Source: CAVVFX01 sp963777595 (GTDB lineage: Bacteria > Acidobacteriota > Terriglobia > Bryobacterales > Bryobacteraceae). Taken from it: a stretch of 64,000 nt of DNA. Positions within the stretch are counted from its first letter, which is position 1; each line of letters opens with the position of its first letter. The notes under the pieces are model-generated. The model did no database searches, was not told the origin of the DNA, and worked only from the letters and a program-made list of their open reading frames with translations. Shown in pieces: positions 8,785 to 17,541 of this stretch. The stretch covers positions 1 to 64,000 of the forward strand of contig CAVZRE010000049.1 in NCBI GenBank assembly GCA_963777595.1, given 5' to 3'. Both the position numbers and the translations under genes were made by a program.

Positions 8785-10227
8785 TTAGGCGGCGCGGCGG
8801 CGTCTGTAGCGGGCGGCGTACCCGCTGCAGGAGCGGTAGCCGGTGCGGGAGTTGTCCCCGCTGGAGCGGCGGGCACACCCGGGACCGACGGAGGCGAATT
8901 CACGGCGTTCTTCGCCTGTTTGACCTTCTTGGGCTTCTTCTGCTTCTTATTCAGATTCAGCGTCTGATAGTTGGTCGGGAGCGCTCCTGTTTTGGCTGCT
9001 TCCGTCGGAGTGCTGCTGGTGGGGGCTTTTCCGCCTACGACATCCGAAGATCCCGGCGTGCCTGCTGCCGGAGTGCCTGTAGTCGGAGTGCCGCCAGGAG
9101 TGGAACCGGTTACCGGCGCACCGCCTGTACGAGCGTCCGGCTTGCTGTCAATGTCGCTTGCCGTGGTCGCGGATGCAGTTACATCGCCACCGGATGTCCC
9201 GGGAACCCCGCCGGCTGGGGTCGGCACGCTGATCGGTGTCGGCGGACGCTTGGTTTCCATCGACGGGTCGCCAATCTTCGCGGCGGCTCGGACATCCGGG
9301 TTGTGAACGATCAGGCTCTTCGCGGGACTGGTCAAAAGGTTGAGCTTCGAGGCCTTGACGTAATGCTCCTCATTGTATTTCATGCGAGCCATGGCTTCCG
9401 GATCGGCTGCCGGGACCGGGCGCTTCATGGCCTGCAATTTCTCCTTGGCGTCATCTGCGTGTGCGCTCAAGGGATACTCCTTCACAATTTTCGAGTATGC
9501 CTGGGCGGCCTTATCTTCCCAGCGATCACCCAGCCGGTTATAGGAATCCGCTAGCTCCCAGAGGGCTTCGTCGGCTTGGCTGAACAGGGGGTACTGATCG
9601 GCGACATAGGAAAGCCGGGCCGAAGCGGCGGGAAACGCCTGACGGCTCCAGTAGAAGGTTCCGGCGAGAAATTCTTTCTCTGCCAGCACTTCCTGGACAT
9701 TGCGCAGCATCTGCTTGGCTTGGGCACGTACTTGCTATTGGGGAACTGCCACCATCACCTGCCGGCATTCCTCTTCCGCGCGCTGCGCCTGGGTGGGATC
9801 GCGATCGGCCTTTTCCATCTGCTTGTAGTGAATCTGGCAGACTTTCCATTGCGATTCGGCGGCCTCTTCCATGTGCGGATAGAACAGGATGAAGTCCTTG
9901 TATTCGGCTTCGGCCTGGGCCAGGCCGTGCGTGCCGCCTTCGCGGTACCAGCTATCGGCGACCGCGAGCTTGGCTTTGGCGAGGTATTCGCTGGTGTCGT
10001 AGGTGTTGATCAGGGTGTTGAGCGTCAGGCGCGCGACCTCATAGCGGCCATGTTCGATGTCGTTGATGGCGCGTGTCGAACAGCACCTTGTCGGGCTGCT
10101 GGGTGTCCTTGGTGATGGGGTTATCGTATTTCTTGCGGTGAAAGCCGCAGGAAGTGAGCAGCGCCGCTATCACCAGCAGGGCCGCGAGTTGACCGAGTAC
10201 GTTAAGACGCTTTATAAAAAAAACCAT
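8781..10227 (-). CDS. bamD: BamD-like outer membrane assembly lipoprotein with Pro/Ala/Gly-rich tail; three indels
   Basis: Reconstructed as one gene over three frames. The start at 10227 encodes a lipoprotein signal with lipobox LLTSC (Cys about residue 27). After DTQQPDKVLFD the frame shifts near 10071 and continues AINDIEHGRYEVARLTLNTL, a BamD/YfiO TPR repeat; two further indels near 9743 (CCCC run) and 9728 restore AKQMLRNVQEVLAEKEF and the remaining TPRs. In the Bam complex BamD helps insert beta-barrel proteins. Unusually, the TPR part is followed by ~190 residues rich in T, P, G and A, with a basic KKQKKPKKVKQAK patch. The indels probably reflect sequence error, since the gene is essential. 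Confidence 0.78.
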
Positions 10228-10276
10228 TTGACACCCTTGGGCAGTCGGCTTGCCATCCCAGCACGCCGCGCCGCCG

Positions 10277-10950
10277 TTAGACTTTAACCAACATCGCCTC
10301 CGCGGCGATCTGTTGCATTTCCTTCACGGTTGCAGCCGGATCGGCACTGTGAAATACCGACGACCCCGCTACCAGCCAGTCGCAACCGGCTCTGACGATC
10401 TCCGCAACATTATCGCGCGAAACGCCGCCATCGATCTCAATTGCGAAGTTTAGCCGCCGTTCCGCCCGCCACCGGCGCAATTGCCGGATCTTATCGAGCG
10501 AACGGGGGATAAACTCCTGCCCGCCAAAACCCGGATTCACGCTCATAATCAGCACGTGATCCACCAGGTCCAGTACATCTTCCAGCGTATGGATCGGCGT
10601 GGCCGGATTCAGCACCACCCCGGCGCCGCCCCATGACTCCGGATATGCCGTAGCGTGCGGTCCAGATGCACGCAAGCTTCCTGGTGCACCGAGACATGAG
10701 TTGGCGCCGGCCTCGATAAAGTCGGCCGCATAACGGTCCGGATCCTCGATCATCAGGTGGACATCGAATTTGGCCTGCGTGACCTTGCGGATCGACTGAC
10801 CAGCGGCGGCCCCATCGTAAGATTCGGGACAAAATGGCCGTCCATGATGTCGATGTGGATCATGGAAGCGCCGCCCTGTTCGACTCGATGGATTTCGTCG
10901 GCCAGCCGGGCAAAGTCGGCGGCAAGAATGGAAGGAACTATCAAAGCCAT
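10277..10950 (-). CDS. rpe: ribulose-phosphate 3-epimerase; frame broken by indels
   Basis: Interconverts ribulose-5-P and xylulose-5-P in the pentose phosphate pathway. The start MALIVPSILAADFARL (10950) and the metal-site segment MIHIDIMDGHFVPNLTMGPP are in one frame; near 10800 a base is missing and the frame continues QSIRKVTQAKFDVHLMIEDP. A short excursion at about 10697-10630 holds VSVHQEACVHLDRTLRHIRS, after which VVLNPATP, LIMSVNPGFGGQEF and EIDGGVSRDN are found. All catalytic motifs are thus present but in three pieces. It overlaps the rsmB stop by about ten bases, as in an operon. Confidence 0.85.
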
Positions 10951-12139
10951 GCTGGATGGCTAAACTGACGGTTAATATCATAGGTTATCACGGCGGCGAA
11001 AAAGCCGTCGCCCCGGTCGCGGCCCGGGATTCGCTGCATGGTGAGACGAACGTCGCCCATCCCGGCAAGGCGCGGAACCGCCTCATTTTCCTCAGTTCTC
11101 GAGCGAGCAGGTGGAATAAACCAGGCGTCCTCCAGGAGATAGCAACGCAAGGGCATTGCGCAGGATGGCAACCTGGCGGCGCTGGAGGTCGGTTAGATCC
11201 TCGGGACGCAGCTTCCATTTGATCTCCGGGTTGCGCGCAAGTGTGCCTGTCCCGGAGCACGGTGCATCCACCAGAATGCGATCGAACTTGCGGGCAAAGG
11301 GCAGCGGCTGGGTGGCGTCGAGGGCGACTAGCGGGATACCCACGCGATGCACGAGTTGCAGCCGCACGGACGAGAGGTCGCACGCGATTCCATGGACCGC
11401 GGTCTCCAGAGCTTGCAGCGGTCTTGTTCCCCGGCGCGGAACAGAGATCGAGAAACGTCTGACCGGGCTGAAGTTCCAGCAGCGGAACAATCGTTTGCGC
11501 GGAAATATCCTGAACCTGTAGTTGTGCGACAGACTTCAGCCGGTCAGCGCTGTTTTCGACGTAAGCGCCGGGAACATCGGTAGGATCAAATCCCGCGGGG
11601 ATATCGTTTCCAGGCCGTATGCGCACAAATCGTTCCGGACGCCGCAACGCTGCTTCCGCGATGCCGTGCGCGGTATCCCAGCCATACTGTGCGCACCATC
11701 GATCGAGCAGCCATTGCGGACATGACAACCGCGTCGCCTCGTCCGGCCATTCGACAGACTCCCGGGTCACCTTCCGGAGAATTGCATTGGCAAATCCCGC
11801 AGCCGACCGTTTGCGCGCCTTCTTAATCAACTCGACGCTCTCGTTGATGGCTGCGTGCGGCGGGATGCGGTCGAGCCACCGCAACTGGTAAACGCCCATG
11901 CGCAAGGCGGCCAGCACTTCCCTGTCGAGTTTCTGCACCGGCCGGCCGGAAAGAGTCTGGATGATCCAATCGATCGGGCCCCTCCAGCGCAACACTCCGA
12001 GAGCGATCTCCTCCGCCAGTCCGGCGTCCCGCGACTCGATGTGCGCCGTCTCCCGGGCCAGCAGGTCGGACGAAAATGCGCCGTGCTCGACTCCAGTCAG
12101 GACGTTGTAGGCCGCGACCCGAGCCTTTGAAACATTCAC
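10941..12139 (-). CDS. rsmB: 16S rRNA m5C967 methyltransferase RsmB; two indels
   Basis: Methylates C967 of 16S rRNA with SAM. The NusB-like N-domain (VSKARVAAYNVLTGVEHGAF onward), the linker and the SAM motif LDLCSAPGNKT are in the first frame. An extra base near 11422 shifts to LQALETAVHGIACDLS, which holds FDRILVDAPCSGTGTLARNP (catalytic Cys in the APCSGTG motif) and LVYSTCSLE (second Cys). A second indel near 11097 leads to TEENEAVPRLAGMGDVRLT and the stop at 10941. The GTG at 12139 is chosen as start because AGGAAG precedes it and conservation begins there. Confidence 0.85.
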
Positions 12140-12312
12140 CTTCCTATCATCATGGATCCTATGGAAGGAACTCCGATCGTTCGAAGAACGTGGAGGCTTC
12201 GAGAGAGACTTCAAAGCCTGGTTGCCCGACGGACTTGGAGGTGCTTCCGGCCCTGGTCAGCCGCAAGACCTTTTTGCGATTCGAACCCAATTCGCTTATT
12301 AATTATTTGTTA

Positions 12313-13695
12313 TCAATGGTTTACGGGGTCCAATGAGAGCCATACGATTTGTTCGAACAAGACGCGAAGCCGGTTTCCTTTGGCCGGATTGATCATCTCC
12401 ACAAATCCTACTCTTCCTTCTAAATGCGCCCTGAAATCGGCCATGCTCTCGCGATTCTGCTTCTCGGGGCCTGACCTCACGCAGTTCGTCAGGACGGCTT
12501 TCAGGAGATCGAAGTCGGCGCGTATGACGTTCACTTTTTGGTTGGCGACGAGACCGGCGAGGTGCTGCCGCACACCCTGACGCATAATACGCGTCTTGCG
12601 ATGATGCACGTTGAAACCCTCTTCGTGCAGAATGGCGGCGACGTGCGTCGCGAACCTCCGGACGCGCGGCTCGAATTCATCGCCGCCCGAGAAGGCGAGA
12701 TCGTCCGCATAGCGCGTGTAAACGGCGCCCGCCGACCTCGCTAAGCCGGCGAGCCGGCAATCGACGCGATAGGCACAGTAGTTAGCCAGGGCGGGCGAGG
12801 TCGGAGCGCCTTGTGGCAGATGCGGCTGGCGGTATAATTTCCGCGCTTCCAAGAGTTCGCGTCCATAGAGTTCGCGGCCATCGAATTCGCGGCCATCGAA
12901 TTCGAATTCCTGATTGCGCCATGTATCGCGCGGCGTAGCGTTCGTACAGATGCCGCCCAGCGCGCCGGCGACCGATCCGGGGTAGCCCAAGGTGCGGAAA
13001 AACGCCTGGATCCGCGCGCCGGAGATGGAGGGAAAGAAATCCTGGAGGTCCATCCGCAAGACAACACGCTGTCCTGTATGAGGAGCGGCAAAGGTCTTTA
13101 TGGAGCGTCCTTTACAGAATCCGTGAACCGCCGGATGGGGCGGAATCTTGTCCAGGATTTCCGTCAAAATCTGCCGCTGCATCTTTTTCAAGCGCGGCTT
13201 GGGCGCTTCGATGAGACGTATGCCGCCGGAGCCTTTCGATCGGATGCGGTAATGATAGTGTCCTAATTGCAGAGGCGAGTTGATGCGGTTCGTGAGTCTT
13301 TTGAGATCGGCGAACCAATCCAGCTCGCCCGGCGTGACTTCCAGCCAGCGAGCCAATTCTCCTGCTGATTCGAGCGGGGGAAGCGGCCAGAGTTCCGCCG
13401 CCGGGACCGGCAGCATCGATTGCATTTCCGTGACCCATTGAGCGACCGAGATCTTGCTGGAATTGGCGGTCCACGCGCGGGTAAATCCGCTATCGTTCCG
13501 CAGAAACTGGACGACCATTCGATGAGTGGGACGCGTTTTCCCTGCAAACTGATCGACATACCGCCGGGCCAAAGGTTCGAGCCAACGCCACGACCGCCCT
13601 AGCGCCTGGACAGCGCGCCGGTTTGCTTGCCCGACGGTCTGTTCACCGCCGAGAAAAGCCGACGCAATGGCGCTCGATACCAATTGTTTCCGCAT
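12313..13695 (-). CDS. retron-type reverse transcriptase
   Basis: A 460-residue RNA-directed DNA polymerase. The first ~145 residues are a helical extension without recognised domain. The RT fold follows: RIRSKGSGGIRLIEAPK (RT1), HGFCKGRSIKTFAAPH then LRMDLQDFFPSIS (RT3, first catalytic Asp), HLPQGAPTSPALANYCAYR (RT4), YTRYADDLAFSGG (RT5, catalytic YADD) and FNVHHRKTRIMR (RT6-7). In retron RTs region X reads NAxxH and region Y reads VTG; here the matching places read FAAPH and LAG. Length and layout recall the long myxobacterial retron RTs. The ATG at 13695 is preferred to a TTG at 13704. A structured RNA with its own promoter lies just upstream. No separate effector gene adjoins it. Confidence 0.9.
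   Translation of the reverse strand: MRKQLVSSAIASAFLGGEQTVGQANRRAVQALGRSWRWLEPLARRYVDQFAGKTRPTHRMVVQFLRNDSGFTRAWTANSSKISVAQWVTEMQSMLPVPAAELWPLPPLESAGELARWLEVTPGELDWFADLKRLTNRINSPLQLGHYHYRIRSKGSGGIRLIEAPKPRLKKMQRQILTEILDKIPPHPAVHGFCKGRSIKTFAAPHTGQRVVLRMDLQDFFPSISGARIQAFFRTLGYPGSVAGALGGICTNATPRDTWRNQEFEFDGREFDGRELYGRELLEARKLYRQPHLPQGAPTSPALANYCAYRVDCRLAGLARSAGAVYTRYADDLAFSGGDEFEPRVRRFATHVAAILHEEGFNVHHRKTRIMRQGVRQHLAGLVANQKVNVIRADFDLLKAVLTNCVRSGPEKQNRESMADFRAHLEGRVGFVEMINPAKGNRLRVLFEQIVWLSLDPVNH
12853..12903. repeat. 15-bp tandem repeat inside the reverse transcriptase
   Basis: Three imperfect 15-bp units (12853-12867, 12868-12882, 12883-12897; last two differ at one base) plus a partial fourth. 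On the coding (minus) strand they give pentapeptides FDGRE, FDGRE and LYGRE between the RT3 helix region and the RT4 motif PQGAPTSP. The copy number is a multiple of three bases, so it changes length without breaking the frame. Confidence 0.85.
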
Positions 13696-13706
13696 CGTTT
13701 GCAAGA

Positions 13707-13870
13707 GCTGCGGAGTGCACCAACGAGTCTTACCTGGCGTGAGCCGTTCTGCGATTCAGCAGTGAAGCTCACGCGACGAGTGTAGAGTTTGTCACGATTC
13801 CCCGGGGTAACCCCGGAGAGGCCAACCGAACCCGAGGTCCGATTCAACCAAGCTTGGAGCACTCCGCCGC
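13707..13870 (-). ncRNA. candidate retron ncRNA (msr-msd) upstream of the reverse transcriptase
   Basis: A 164-nt segment bounded by inverted repeats that fit retron a1 and a2: GCGGCGGAGTGCTCCAA (13870-13854, minus) pairs with TTGGTGCACTCCGCAGC (13723-13707), 15 of 17 positions, with a perfect 9-bp core. Inside are a short stem CCGGGG-TTA-CCCCGG (13802-13816) and a longer hairpin with an 8-bp outer stem GCGTGAGC/GCTCACGC and a 4-bp inner stem (13737-13774), as expected for msr and msd parts. The right-hand arm ends 11 bases before the RT start codon. A promoter-like pair lies so that transcription would begin at a1. The branching G cannot be fixed from sequence alone. Confidence 0.65.
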
Positions 13871-13877
13871 CGAGGGC

Positions 13878-13905
13878 ATCATAGCAGCCTCGCGAGGGTG
13901 ATAAA
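13878..13905 (-). promoter_or_regulatory. putative promoter of the retron RNA/RT
   Basis: On the minus strand TATGAT (13883-13878) matches five of six -10 bases, with a weak TTTATC (13905-13900) 16 bases upstream as -35. The predicted start falls about seven bases after the -10, at the first base of the a1 repeat. The region is shared back-to-back with the divergent sulfatase start. Confidence 0.5.
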
Positions 13906-13916
13906 GTCGTACTCGC

Positions 13917-15476
13917 GTGACCAGAAGAACTTTCGTGCACATGCCCGCGGCCGCCGCCGCTGCCGTCTCCGGACCGGCTTCTTCCCAGCAGGCCCCGGCT
14001 TCGCGTCCAACTTCAAGGCCGCCTAACATCCTGTTCATCATGGTGGACCAGATGACGCCGTTCATGATCGGTCCATACGGCCAGAAAGCGGCGATTACCC
14101 CGAATCTCGATCGTCTTGCGCGCGAGGGCGTGGTCTTCGACAACGCCTACTGCAATTCGCCCCTTTGTGTTCCCAGCCGTATGTCGATGTTCACGGGACG
14201 GCTCGCTAATGGGATCGACGTTTGGGATAACGCTGCAGAACTTCGCTCCGAATTTCCTACGATCATGCATTGTCTGCGCAGAGCCGGTTATCAGACAGCG
14301 GTGACCGGCAAGACCCATTTCATCGGTCCCGACCAGCTTCACGGCTTTCACGAGCGCATGACCCCGTGCATATATCCCACCCACTTCGCCTTTCTGCACC
14401 CGTGGAAGAAAGGACCTTATTGGATTGAGGGGACGTCAATCCAGCAAGGACTGGGCCGGCTGGGTCCGGTGGAGAACGACGGCCAGATTTCTTTTGACGA
14501 TATGACGTTTGGCCGCAGTATCGAAAAGCTTCGTAGTCACGCCTTGACCGCCAAAGATCAGCCGCTATTTCTGAATGTTTCGTTCACCCAGCCTCACGAC
14601 CCTTACTGCGCTCCCGCCAAGTATCTGGACCTTTACAAGAACGCAAAGATTCCCGCACCGCGGCCCTATGACGACATACGAAAGTTGAGCCCGACTTACG
14701 AATGGGTTCGTATCGTACACGGGTTGGACAGGGAGACACTCACGCCAGAGAAGATCCGGATGGCGCGTATGTGCTATCTCGCGGCGTGTACGTGGCTGGA
14801 CGAAAAGATCGGCATGATTCTCGACGAGTTGGAGAAACTCGGCATGGCGGAGAATACGCTCGTACTCTTTACCAGCGATCACGGCGACATGCTCGGGGAG
14901 AAGGGCCAGTGGTTCAAACGCGTCTATCTGGAATGGTCCGCGCGCATTCCGCTGATTGTACGGTTTCCCGGAAAGGCTCATGCGGGCAAACGGGTACCAT
15001 CGCTGGTATCTCTGGTGGATCTTCTGCCAACGTTCGCCGAAGTCGCGGGCACAACGGTCGAAACGCATCTCGACGGGCGCAGTCTTCTGCCCCTTACCGA
15101 CGGCCGGGAGGACGGCGCATCGCGCGAAGTGATCGGAGATTATTGCGGCGAAGCGACCATCGAACCGATCCGGATGGTCCGCCGCGGCAATCTGAAGTAT
15201 ATCGCCGTAAACGGCTATCCTCCTCAGCTTTACGACTTGAAGAAAGACCCCGACGAGACAGTCAACGTGGCGGGACTATCTTCCTATGCCCGTGAAGAGA
15301 GAGAACTCCGCGCTCGAGCGGAACTCGATTGGAGCGGCCCCGCGGTGAAAGCCCGTGTAATGTCCAGCCAGGATAACCGCGATTCATTGCGTTCTATAGC
15401 GGGATACATGAGCCCGAACTTGTGGAAGTCCACGGCCATCACGCCTCCGTTTCCGGACGACTATGGATTCAGATAG
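13917..15476 (+). CDS. exported sulfatase, choline-sulfatase-like
   Basis: A 519-residue arylsulfatase-fold hydrolase. The GTG start gives MTRRTFVHMPAAAAAAVSG, a Tat-type twin-arginine signal. The mature part begins NILFIMVDQMTPF (metal Asp), and LCVPSRMSMFTGR carries the CxPSR motif whose Cys84 is converted to formylglycine; GKTHFIGPDQLHGF and the metal-site TSDHGDMLGEKG (DH pair) are also present. Segments such as IDVWDNAAELRSEFPTI recall choline-sulfatases (BetC) rather than mucin sulfatases, but the substrate is inferred. The formylglycine-generating enzyme is not in the window. The neighbouring secreted oxidoreductase and CBM9-like protein suggest a catabolic locus. Confidence 0.88.
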   Translation: MTRRTFVHMPAAAAAAVSGPASSQQAPASRPTSRPPNILFIMVDQMTPFMIGPYGQKAAITPNLDRLAREGVVFDNAYCNSPLCVPSRMSMFTGRLANGIDVWDNAAELRSEFPTIMHCLRRAGYQTAVTGKTHFIGPDQLHGFHERMTPCIYPTHFAFLHPWKKGPYWIEGTSIQQGLGRLGPVENDGQISFDDMTFGRSIEKLRSHALTAKDQPLFLNVSFTQPHDPYCAPAKYLDLYKNAKIPAPRPYDDIRKLSPTYEWVRIVHGLDRETLTPEKIRMARMCYLAACTWLDEKIGMILDELEKLGMAENTLVLFTSDHGDMLGEKGQWFKRVYLEWSARIPLIVRFPGKAHAGKRVPSLVSLVDLLPTFAEVAGTTVETHLDGRSLLPLTDGREDGASREVIGDYCGEATIEPIRMVRRGNLKYIAVNGYPPQLYDLKKDPDETVNVAGLSSYAREERELRARAELDWSGPAVKARVMSSQDNRDSLRSIAGYMSPNLWKSTAITPPFPDDYGFR

Positions 15477-15554
15477 CTGACGGCGGATGAGTGAGGGCGG
15501 GTTTCACCGGACTGGTTGCACGCAGGCCGCGCCATGTCGTACTTTTATGTTGAT

Positions 15555-16638
15555 ATGCACACACGACGCGCACTCTTGCTGGCAGCCGGCGCTGCCGGGA
15601 CGCTGTTGACGCAGGAACCGGACGCTGCAATTCGTCTGCCCCGCAAGGTGCGCCTGGGCATCATCGGATTCGATGGTCACCCGGGCGAGGTATTAGGACA
15701 GTTGCCGCGGCTGCCGGATGTCGAGTTAGTGGCGTATGCCGCGGATGGCACAGACCCGAAGACTCTGGCATCGAGCCGCCGGAATCCAGCGGTCCAGAAG
15801 GCCACGGCCTATGATAACTACGCTGCGATGCTGGAACGGGAGAAACTCGACATGGTTGCGGTGTGCAATAACGATGGCCGCAGGGCCAAAGCGATCCTTG
15901 CGTGCGCAGCCAGGAATCTTCACGTAATCGCCGAAAAGCCGCTCGCCATGAACCGCCGCGATCTCGCCGCGGTAAAGCAGGCATTCGCGAAGCCCGGTCT
16001 GCGTCTGAGCACGCTGCTGCCGATGCGGTTCGATCCGGAGTACCTGGCTCTTAAGGCGATTGTCGAGTCCGGTGAGATCGGAGAAGTGGCCCAGATTACA
16101 GGGCAGAAGTCCTACCAGTTGGGCCCGCGCCCGCAATGGCAAAAGGATCGTGACAGTTATGGCAGCACGGTGCTCTGGATCGGTATCCACATGATCGACC
16201 TGATGCGTTACTGCAGCGGCCGGGAGATGGTAGAGGTGGCGGGCTACCAATCGCATGTAGCTTTTCCGGAAATCGGCGCGATGGAGAACGTCACGGCCGC
16301 GGTTTACAAACTGGACAATGGCGGGGTGGCGACGTTGCACATGGATTATTTGCGGCCCGAGACGGCCCCTGCACACGGCGACGACCGTCTGCGGCTCGCG
16401 GGAACCAAGGGAATTGCCGAATATATGGCCGACCTCGGCGTGGTGCTGGTCAACGGGGGCAGCAAGCCTCATAAGGTGGCCCCACTGCCGGAAAAAGAAG
16501 TCGGTGTTTTTGGACTTTGTGGAGTCCGTGTATCTGGGCAAGCCGCAGACGCTCACGCTGCCCGATATCTATCGCGTGAACGAGATTACGATTGCGACGC
16601 ACGAGGCGTCGGTAGAACATCGTTTCAAGACGATCTGA
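15555..16638 (+). CDS. Gfo/Idh/MocA-family oxidoreductase with Tat signal; one indel
   Basis: An NAD(P)-dependent sugar or polyol dehydrogenase-like protein. MHTRRALLLAAGAAGTLL is a Tat-type export signal, which fixes the start at 15555. The Rossmann motif is LGIIGFDGHPGEVL, AEKPLAM holds the conserved EKP, and WIGIHMIDLMRY carries the family's conserved His. Near 16507-16511 a run of five T breaks the frame; with one more base the protein continues VFLDFVESVYLGKPQTLTLPDIY to the stop at 16638. The indel in a homopolymer is probably sequence error. It follows the sulfatase by 78 bases in the same direction. Confidence 0.85.
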
Positions 16639-16673
16639 CTTGCGGCATCCAGGGCGACGCGCGGCGAACTCAC

Positions 16674-17498
16674 TTATTGCAACGCTTTCAGAAGATCCAC
16701 CGAAGTTGTCGTAGGAGCCCAGTATTTCTCGATATGCTCGATCACTAACTCCGTTCCCTGCGCGTGTGTCACATAGGGAGACCGCTTCGGATTGTACATC
16801 GCGTCCGTGAGATCGCGAACCAGGATGCAGCGCATGCCCCATTTCGACATTTGTTTAATCGCGAAGCCGCGGTTCAAGATGCACATATTGGCATGAACGC
16901 CGGCCACCAGCAGGTCGTGGATACCGCGCCGGCAAAGAGCGCTATAGACTTCCTGTCCTTTATCCGAGACCAGGTCGCCGGGCGCGATGCGAAGGCGGGA
17001 ATTCTCCCGCGTCCACACGCGGCTTTCCGGCATGTGCGCCGTTTCGCCTGTGTCGCAGCCGCCGTCGGAATCGTCGATCGGCAGCGGAGGCGCGGTCAGA
17101 TCCAACTCGCGCGGAGGTGTGACCTGCGGAATTTTGAGCATGGCGAGGCGAGCCGGATTTTCGGTGTAAGACTGCATGGTCTCTGAAGGAGCATGGATGA
17201 CCAACACGCCGTGGGCTCGCAATAGTTCGATTACGGGTTCAATCTTCGCCGCGAGCGGACCAACACGACTTTCCGCGCCCTTGCACCAGTGGTGGTCCCA
17301 CATGTCGCAGAGGACAATCGCCGTATGTTGAAATTGGATTGGCTTGTCAAAGGAGACTTCCTGCCAGTCGGAACTGCCTTTGAAAGGCTGCACGCGCGAT
17401 CGCAGGGTGATATTCGAAGCTCGATCCGGGGCCTGACCTAGCACCACGACGGCAATACAAAAGATGGCGAAGACAGTGACGTTCCGCATCTTTGGCAT
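16674..17498 (-). CDS. secreted isochorismatase-family cysteine hydrolase
   Basis: A 274-residue protein with a signal peptide (VFAIFCIAVVVLGQA) followed by the isochorismatase-like fold. The first catalytic Asp is in VLCDMWDHHWC, the Lys-bearing strand is poorly marked, and the nucleophile Cys is in VAGVHANMCILNRGF. Members hydrolyse amides or vinyl ethers (nicotinamidase, carbamoylases). Secreted versions are frequent in Planctomycetes and Acidobacteriota; the substrate is unknown. It converges with the oxidoreductase gene and is followed upstream by the CBM9-like gene. Confidence 0.83.
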   Translation of the reverse strand: MPKMRNVTVFAIFCIAVVVLGQAPDRASNITLRSRVQPFKGSSDWQEVSFDKPIQFQHTAIVLCDMWDHHWCKGAESRVGPLAAKIEPVIELLRAHGVLVIHAPSETMQSYTENPARLAMLKIPQVTPPRELDLTAPPLPIDDSDGGCDTGETAHMPESRVWTRENSRLRIAPGDLVSDKGQEVYSALCRRGIHDLLVAGVHANMCILNRGFAIKQMSKWGMRCILVRDLTDAMYNPKRSPYVTHAQGTELVIEHIEKYWAPTTTSVDLLKALQ

Positions 17499-17541
17499 TG
17501 TATCGAGAATTGAGACTGCTTTCAGGGCGCAAAGGGTTGGG

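Noticed and set aside
9728..10073. Programmed frameshifting in bamD
   Set aside because: Three shifts in unrelated contexts, and comparable slips in a dozen other genes; no common slippery signal.
13737..13816. Hairpins upstream of the RT read as operators or a terminator of the sulfatase
   Set aside because: The sulfatase is divergent and begins at 13917, so they are not in its transcript; the outer paired ends and RT position favour a retron RNA.
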